Assembly: GCA_017469885.1 (NCBI GenBank)
Contig: JAFUFO010000038.1
Span: 62,001 to 126,000 of the forward strand
Source of the DNA: Solobacterium sp.
GTDB lineage: Bacteria > Bacillota_I > Bacilli_A > Erysipelotrichales > Erysipelotrichaceae
Reading direction: 5' to 3'
DNA length: 64,000 nt
Shown here: positions 59,491-64,000 of the stretch, piece by piece
Position numbering within the stretch: the first letter of the stretch is position 1
Layout: each line of letters opens with the position of its first letter
Translations under genes and position numbers: made by a program
The notes under the pieces: generated by a model
The model's database searches: none
Told to the model about the DNA's origin: nothing
What the model saw: the letters and a program-made list of their open reading frames with translations, nothing else

Positions 59491-60504
59491 TTATTTCTTG
59501 AGCCAGCTCATCATACTGCGGAGTTCTGCACCGACCTTTTCGATCTCATGCTCGGACTCACGCTTGCGCATCGCAAGGAACTTCGCCTGACGGCCGCTGG
59601 ACATCTCCTGCATGAATTCGCTTGCGAATGTGCCGTTCTGGATCTCTTCGAGGATCTTCTTCATTTCTTTTCTTGTATCCTCTGTGATCAGACGCTTGCC
59701 GGTGACATAGTCGCCGTATTCAGCGGTATTGGAAATGGAATAACGCATCATTCCGAAGCCGCCCTTGTTGACGAGGTCAATGATGAGCTTCATCTCGTGG
59801 CAGGTCTCAAAGTATGCCATTTCCGGCGCATAGCCTGCTTCAACGAGAGTATCGAAACCTGCATGAATGAGTTCGCAGACACCGCCGCAGAGAACTGCCT
59901 GTTCACCGAAGAGGTCAGTTTCAGTCTCTTCACGGAATGTTGTTTCGAGGATACCTGCACGGCCAGCACCGATACCGGATGCATATGCAAGTGCGATTTC
60001 CTTCGCGTTGCCGGTGTAATCCTGTTCAACACAGATCAGGGAAGGAACACCCTGACCCTCTGTGTATGTCTGACGCACAACGTGTCCCGGGCCCTTCGGC
60101 GCGATCATGATAACGTTGAGGTTCTTCGCCGGCTTGATGAACTGGAAGTGAATGTTGAAGCCATGCGCGAATGCGAGTGTATCGCCTTCCTTCATATGCG
60201 GCGCAACGAGCTTGTTGTAAATATCCGCGGACCTCTCATCCGGTACCAGCATCATGACGATATCGCCTGCTTCCGCAGCGCTTTCGATATCCATGACCTT
60301 GAAGTTAGGATGTGTTTCTGCGAACTTGGCAGCCTTTTCCCAGTGGCCGCTTCCTTCACGAAGTCCGACAACGACGTTTACGCCGCTCTCTGCGAGGTTT
60401 TCCGAATGTGCATGTCCCTGAGAACCGAAGCCGATAACAGCTACTGTCTTTCCGTCAAGAACACCGAGGTTGCAGTCTGAGTCATAATACTTTTTGATCG
60501 CCAT
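59491..60504 (-). CDS. ilvC: Ketol-acid reductoisomerase (class I)
   Basis: 337 residues from ATG 60504 (AAGGAG upstream). NADP loop [38 protein letters not shown], with the loop Arg/Ser that select NADPH. KARI C-terminal helices: [12 protein letters not shown] (Asp/Glu Mg ligands), [19 protein letters not shown] and SNTAEYGDY. Isomerises and reduces acetolactate to dihydroxyisovalerate. Confidence 0.96.
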   Translation of the reverse strand: MAIKKYYDSDCNLGVLDGKTVAVIGFGSQGHAHSENLAESGVNVVVGLREGSGHWEKAAKFAETHPNFKVMDIESAAEAGDIVMMLVPDERSADIYNKLVAPHMKEGDTLAFAHGFNIHFQFIKPAKNLNVIMIAPKGPGHVVRQTYTEGQGVPSLICVEQDYTGNAKEIALAYASGIGAGRAGILETTFREETETDLFGEQAVLCGGVCELIHAGFDTLVEAGYAPEMAYFETCHEMKLIIDLVNKGGFGMMRYSISNTAEYGDYVTGKRLITEDTRKEMKKILEEIQNGTFASEFMQEMSSGRQAKFLAMRKRESEHEIEKVGAELRSMMSWLKK

Positions 60505-60524
60505 GATTTTTCTCCTTCTTTCCT

Positions 60525-61013
60525 TTATTCGCGATTCAGCGCCGTAATACCTGTACGGCACATTTCCAGTACGTTATAGTTATCAAACATTTTCAGGAAT
60601 CCATCAATCTTTTCCGGCTTTCCGGTCAGTTCCATGACCAGACTCTCCGGTGAGAGATCGATGATCTTTGCGTTGTATACCCCAGCAATATCACGGATTG
60701 CCGGCAATGTCTGCGGATCACTCTTCACCTTGATCAGAAGCAGTTCCCGCTGAAGGCTGTTGGTATCCAGCAGGAATACCTTCTTTACCTCCTCCAGACG
60801 TTCTGTCTGCAGTAACATCTGTTTCAGTGTATTCTGATCCGCATGCACTGTAATTGTAATACGTGTAATGCCCGGATCAATCGTTTCGCTGGCCGCGATG
60901 GAGTCAATGTTGAAGCTCCGGCGGTTGAACATGCTCGCAATTCTTGCAAGGACACCGTAGTGGTTTTCAACCAGAATACTGATGACCGAACGGGTATATT
61001 TCTTTTCCGCCAT
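60525..61013 (-). CDS. ilvN: Acetolactate synthase, small (regulatory) subunit
   Basis: 162 residues. N-terminal ACT domain [46 protein letters not shown], followed by the ALS_ss_C domain ([38 protein letters not shown]). Binds valine and controls IlvB activity. One base separates it from the ilvB stop. Confidence 0.95.
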   Translation of the reverse strand: MAEKKYTRSVISILVENHYGVLARIASMFNRRSFNIDSIAASETIDPGITRITITVHADQNTLKQMLLQTERLEEVKKVFLLDTNSLQRELLLIKVKSDPQTLPAIRDIAGVYNAKIIDLSPESLVMELTGKPEKIDGFLKMFDNYNVLEMCRTGITALNRE

Positions 61014-61014
61014 A

Positions 61015-62697
61015 TCACTCCGCCTCCTTTCCGTCTGCCATGATGATGTCTGCGATCGTGGCTCCGGCAGGAATCATCGGAAGTACTCTCTCATCCTTTT
61101 CAATCACGCATTCGATCCAGGACGGTCCGTCGTTTTTCAGCGCTTCCGCAAATGCGGCTTCGAATTCCGCAGGGGTTTCACAATGCCAGCCCTTGGCACC
61201 GAATCCCTCCGCAACCTTCACGTAGTTGGTCTTGCGCTGCGGATCCGTGCTTGAATAGCGTTTCCCGTAGAGAAGTGTCTGCCACTGGCGCACCATGCCA
61301 AGCACCGCATTGTTGAAGATGACTGTGATGATTGGAAGATTATAGCTGACGGCAGTCACCGCTTCGTTGAGATTCATATGGAAGCTTCCGTCACCGGTAA
61401 GATGAACCACGCGCTGTTCTCTTCCTTTTGCGATCTGGGCACCGATGGCTGCGCCATAGCCGTAACCCATTGTGCCGAGTCCGCCGCTTGTCAGGAAGTG
61501 ACGCGGTTTTACATGTGTCAGATACTGTGCTGCCCACATCTGATGCTGACCGACATCCGTTACGTAGATACTGTCGTCTCCCGCCAGTTCCGCAACGGTC
61601 TTCAGGATACGGTGCGGTTTCAGTACAGTGTCACTGTCCGTCGGGCGATAGTCTGCACGTTTCCATTCTTCAATCGCCTCACGCCATGCTTCATGGCTGT
61701 TCTCATTGAGAAGATCATTGAGTTTATCCAGCAGCACTGCCGCATCACCGATAACGGAGAGCGAAACCTGTACATTCTTGTCCATCTCGCTGGCATCGAT
61801 ATCAAACTGGATGATCTTTGCACTCTTGGCAAACTTTGACGGATTCAATGCTACACGGTCAGAGAATCGGGTTCCCACCGCAAGCAGGACGTCTGCGTTG
61901 TCGACTGCCTTGTTCGATGCGAAGCATCCATGCATGCCGATCATTCCGAGGTTGAGAGGATCGTCATCCTCCAGCGTTCCCTTTGCCATCAGCGTCCAGG
62001 TTGCCGGGATATCGGCCTTTGCCATGACCTGACGCATTTCATCGGCTGCGCCGGAAAGAATAATTCCGCCGCCGAAGTAGATGACCGGACGTTTTGCGTT
62101 GTTCAGAAGCTCTGCGGCTTCCTTCAGTGCCTCTTCATCGAAGTCTTTCTTTACTTCCGGCTTTACGGGTTCCGCCGGTGTGAATTCACAGCTTGCGGCG
62201 GTGATGTCTTTCGGAATATCCACGAGCACTGGACCTTTCCGTCCGCTCTGTGCGATGCGGAAGGCGTCCCGCATGATATCCGCGAGGTCTTCGACATGAC
62301 GCACAGTGTAGTTGTGCTTGGTGATCGGCATCGTGATGCCTTCGATATATGCTTCCTGGAAGGAGTCTTTTCCAAGGCCTGCGGTTCCGACATTTCCGGT
62401 AAATGCGACAAGCGGCACACTGTCCATGTATGCAGTTGCGATGCCCGTCACAAGGTTCGTGGCGCCCGGTCCGCTCGTTGCGAGCACGACACCGGTTTTT
62501 CCGGTCGCTCTTGCATAACCGTCCGCCGCATGGCACGCGCCCTGTTCATGGGCTGTCATATAGTGGTGGATACGGTCCTGATTGCGGTACAGTTCGTCAT
62601 AGAGATTCAGAACCGCGCCGCCCGGATAACCGAACAGCGTATCCACACCCTGTTCCAGCAGCACTTCCACAAAAATCTGGGAGCCTGTAAGTTTCAT
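61015..62697 (-). CDS. ilvB: Acetolactate synthase, large catalytic subunit
   Basis: 560 residues from ATG 62697 (AAAGGAGG upstream; the longer frame to 62826 has no RBS and crosses the divergent gene's start). ThDP enzyme: GVDTLFGYPGGAVLNLYDELY, HEQGACHAADGYARATGKTGV (catalytic Glu), TSGPGATNLVTGIA, and the ThDP/Mg motif LTGDGSFHMNLNEAVTAVSYNLPIITVIFNN. Condenses two pyruvates, or pyruvate with 2-oxobutyrate. First gene of the operon; the leader is only about 50 bases, so no T-box is present. Confidence 0.95.
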   Translation of the reverse strand: MKLTGSQIFVEVLLEQGVDTLFGYPGGAVLNLYDELYRNQDRIHHYMTAHEQGACHAADGYARATGKTGVVLATSGPGATNLVTGIATAYMDSVPLVAFTGNVGTAGLGKDSFQEAYIEGITMPITKHNYTVRHVEDLADIMRDAFRIAQSGRKGPVLVDIPKDITAASCEFTPAEPVKPEVKKDFDEEALKEAAELLNNAKRPVIYFGGGIILSGAADEMRQVMAKADIPATWTLMAKGTLEDDDPLNLGMIGMHGCFASNKAVDNADVLLAVGTRFSDRVALNPSKFAKSAKIIQFDIDASEMDKNVQVSLSVIGDAAVLLDKLNDLLNENSHEAWREAIEEWKRADYRPTDSDTVLKPHRILKTVAELAGDDSIYVTDVGQHQMWAAQYLTHVKPRHFLTSGGLGTMGYGYGAAIGAQIAKGREQRVVHLTGDGSFHMNLNEAVTAVSYNLPIITVIFNNAVLGMVRQWQTLLYGKRYSSTDPQRKTNYVKVAEGFGAKGWHCETPAEFEAAFAEALKNDGPSWIECVIEKDERVLPMIPAGATIADIIMADGKEAE

Positions 62698-62768
62698 GGA
62701 TTTCCTCCTTTGTTTCCAAGTTGTTTTAGAATATACTGATTCAGAAATATTGATGAGGTACGATTCGT

Positions 62769-63938
62769 ATGAACAGACTGTCTTCACTGCGGAATCAGCT
62801 GCATACGCTTGTTGTCTTCCGCGCACTCCTTGACGATACTGTCATCTCACATTTCCTGAACATGCTTGAATACGCAGATTCAGAGAAATCATTTCCTGAC
62901 GAATGCGCGCTGTTTGAAGCTGCCCTGTTTGAACATGGGGACAGCTGGAGCCGTTATCTTCTGAATGCCGTTACTGCGCTTGAGAATACGGCTGTTCGTC
63001 TCAAGGCTGTCGGCAAGTCCCGGAAGACGGTTGATGCGTCGGTTCACCGTGAACTGCAGATCCTGCAGGATGCTTCCGCGGTTCCCGCAGATGCGTTTCC
63101 GTATGCCGGTTCCTTTACGCCCTGGACAACCGAGTCCATCGATTTCACCGCAGAATACGAAGCACATCTTGAGAATGTTGCCCGCCGCGGTTATGGAATC
63201 TATGCATCCCATCATGTCTTCACGGTCGGCGAAGACGGACTTGTTCCGGTTCACTATCCGGATCCGCAGCGCCTTTCCCAGCTGCCCGGCTATGAAGCGG
63301 AGCGGAAGAAGGTGCTTGCCAATGTTCAGGCCCTGCTTGCAGGGGAACCTGCGGTGAATATGCTGCTGTACGGCGATGCCGGAACCGGCAAGTCCAGTAC
63401 GATCAAGGCGATCGTAAATGAATACCGGGAGGAAGGACTTCGTCTTGTGGAAGTCCGGAAAAATCAGTTGTTCCGGATCCCGCCGCTGCTCGAACAGCTT
63501 GCGGAACTGCCCCTGAAGTTCATCGTGTTCATCGATGATCTGAGCTTCTCTTCCAACGATGACAACTTCGCTTCATTGAAGGCAATTCTTGAGGGAAGCG
63601 TCAGTAAGCAGGCTTCCAATACGATCATCGCCGCAACATCGAACCGGCGTCATCTTGTGAAAGAGTCCGTGTCCGAACGGTTTGCGGATGATCTTCATGA
63701 AAGTGATACCCGCCAGGAACTGCTGTCCCTGTCTGCCCGGTTCGGTCTGATCGTCACCTTCCAGAAACCCGACCGTTCCCGCTTCCTGTACATCGTGCAT
63801 GAGCTTGCGGAACAGTACGGAATTGAAGCAACGGAAGATCTCGATTCCAAGGCAGAAGCCTTCGCGCTTCGCGCCGGCGGAAGAACGCCGCGCGTTGCGA
63901 AACAGTTTATTGAACAGATCCGGTCCGGTGTCCTCTGA
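62769..63938 (+). CDS. DUF815-family AAA ATPase
   Basis: 389 residues. Helical N-terminal domain (1-150), then an AAA+ core: Walker A LLYGDAGTGKSSTIKAIVNEY (about residues 201-221), Walker B KFIVFIDDLSFSSND, sensor TIIAATSNRRHLV. This is the DUF815 pattern. The role is unknown; proposed ATP-dependent remodeling. RBS GAGG 10 bases before ATG; divergent from ilvB over 71 bases. Confidence 0.88.
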   Translation: MNRLSSLRNQLHTLVVFRALLDDTVISHFLNMLEYADSEKSFPDECALFEAALFEHGDSWSRYLLNAVTALENTAVRLKAVGKSRKTVDASVHRELQILQDASAVPADAFPYAGSFTPWTTESIDFTAEYEAHLENVARRGYGIYASHHVFTVGEDGLVPVHYPDPQRLSQLPGYEAERKKVLANVQALLAGEPAVNMLLYGDAGTGKSSTIKAIVNEYREEGLRLVEVRKNQLFRIPPLLEQLAELPLKFIVFIDDLSFSSNDDNFASLKAILEGSVSKQASNTIIAATSNRRHLVKESVSERFADDLHESDTRQELLSLSARFGLIVTFQKPDRSRFLYIVHELAEQYGIEATEDLDSKAEAFALRAGGRTPRVAKQFIEQIRSGVL

Positions 63939-63953
63939 GGCACCGGATTTTTT
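63924..63953 (+). terminator. Terminator of the DUF815 gene
   Basis: TCCGGTG-(10)-CACCGGA followed by TTTTTTA. The stem overlaps the stop codon region and abuts the end of the convergent gene. Confidence 0.75.
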
Positions 63954-64000
63954 ATTCGCCTTTTGAAGCGATTACTTCACATTCGACCTTTACGCCTTTG
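63952..64000 (-). CDS. 3' end of a probable RidA-family (YjgF) gene
   Basis: Only the last 15 codons are in the window, read leftward to a TAA at 63954-63952: KGVKVECEVIASKGE. That ending resembles the C-terminal strand of RidA/YjgF enamine deaminases (LP..VKVEIEVIA). RidA clears reactive enamines made by PLP enzymes and often protects IlvE, which would suit a position near ilv genes. Identification rests on 15 residues. Confidence 0.4.
   Translation of the reverse strand, partial: KGVKVECEVIASKGE

Noticed and set aside
57736-60480. 914-codon open frame on the plus strand opposite ilvE, ilvD and ilvC
   Set aside because: It lies entirely antisense to confidently identified genes, has no domain match and a composition typical of a shadow frame. 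Rare TTA/CTA/TCA codons in the real genes keep the opposite frame free of stops.
62698-62768. T-box or leucine-type attenuator in front of ilvB
   Set aside because: Only 71 bases separate ilvB from the divergent gene, too short for a T-box and without the conserved AGGGTGGNACCGCG motif.
62698-62826. Upstream extension of ilvB
   Set aside because: It crosses into the divergent DUF815 gene, and the internal ATG at 62697 has a strong AAAGGAGG site.
1-64000. CRISPR arrays, tRNA/rRNA genes, insertion sequences, prophage or defence islands
   Set aside because: I looked for regular short repeats, cloverleaf-like runs, transposase or integrase motifs and found none. The window is metabolic core and carbohydrate accessory content.

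Overview
The window is one contiguous stretch of a bacterial chromosome of moderate G+C (about half, by eye). Genes are tightly packed in operons with ATGA-type overlaps, mostly AGGAGG-like ribosome binding sites and hairpin-plus-U terminators. I see no tRNA, rRNA, insertion sequence, phage or CRISPR array. Fructose-family PTS genes, a DeoR regulator, a single-chain PurL, a DUF815 ATPase, heterodimeric ABC exporters and KtrB/TrkH-TrkA potassium uptake point to a fermentative, probably gut-associated Firmicute. My best guess is Erysipelotrichales or a neighbouring clostridial group; this is inference from gene content.

Layout. 0-8.3 kb (mostly minus): a truncated HAMP/SpoIIE-phosphatase sensor, small housekeeping genes (tcdA, PPC, ACT, HAD, GNAT) and a heterodimeric ABC exporter. 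8.4-18.1 kb: a sugar isomerase/HAD/thpR/hydrolase operon, a Gfo/Idh/MocA oxidoreductase, a zinc-ribbon protein of unknown function, trkA-trkH and a MATE exporter. 18.2-27.6 kb: a minus-strand purine operon transcribed purE-purM-purN-purO-AICARFT-purD-purL, with a structured leader in front of purE. 27.6-29.9 kb: hxlA-hxlB (ribulose monophosphate enzymes), a cupin and a PHP phosphoesterase. 30-40.7 kb: a hydroxyacyl-CoA dehydrogenase, a threonine-aldolase-type lyase, a second ABC exporter pair, asnA, a VanY-like carboxypeptidase, a membrane protein and pepD. 41-54.1 kb: two adjacent carbohydrate loci. The first is iolB plus a split transketolase and a racemase. The second is a fructose-family PTS with a class II aldolase, an RpiB-like isomerase, three iron-ADH family enzymes, a transaldolase and a DeoR regulator. 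54.2-64 kb: a NERD-like membrane protein, another Gfo/Idh/MocA enzyme, two tiny proteins, the ilvB-N-C-D-E operon, a DUF815 ATPase and the end of a probable RidA gene.

How they work together. The pur operon supplies most of IMP synthesis, using a split last step: a stand-alone AICAR transformylase plus an archaeal-type PurO cyclohydrolase. purF, purC, purB and purK are not in the window. HxlA/HxlB next door could make ribulose-5-phosphate, and so PRPP, or fix formaldehyde. The ilv operon encodes the common valine/isoleucine pathway. The PTS locus looks like a self-contained route for an unidentified sugar or polyol: import and phosphorylation, isomerisation, aldol cleavage or C3 transfer, then aldehyde reduction.

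Most interesting signals: (1) a purE leader with a PyrR-like RNA hairpin at the transcript start, a 32-codon leader ORF whose Shine-Dalgarno lies in that hairpin, and two tandem terminators; (2) a repeated TGCTCA/TGAGCA operator-like element at the PTS-locus promoters, plus a strong promoter reading antisense through deoR; (3) the unassigned PTS/aldolase/transaldolase/ADH and IolB/transketolase loci; (4) several genes lacking a Shine-Dalgarno but carrying a -10 box 6-8 bases before the start codon, suggesting leaderless mRNAs.
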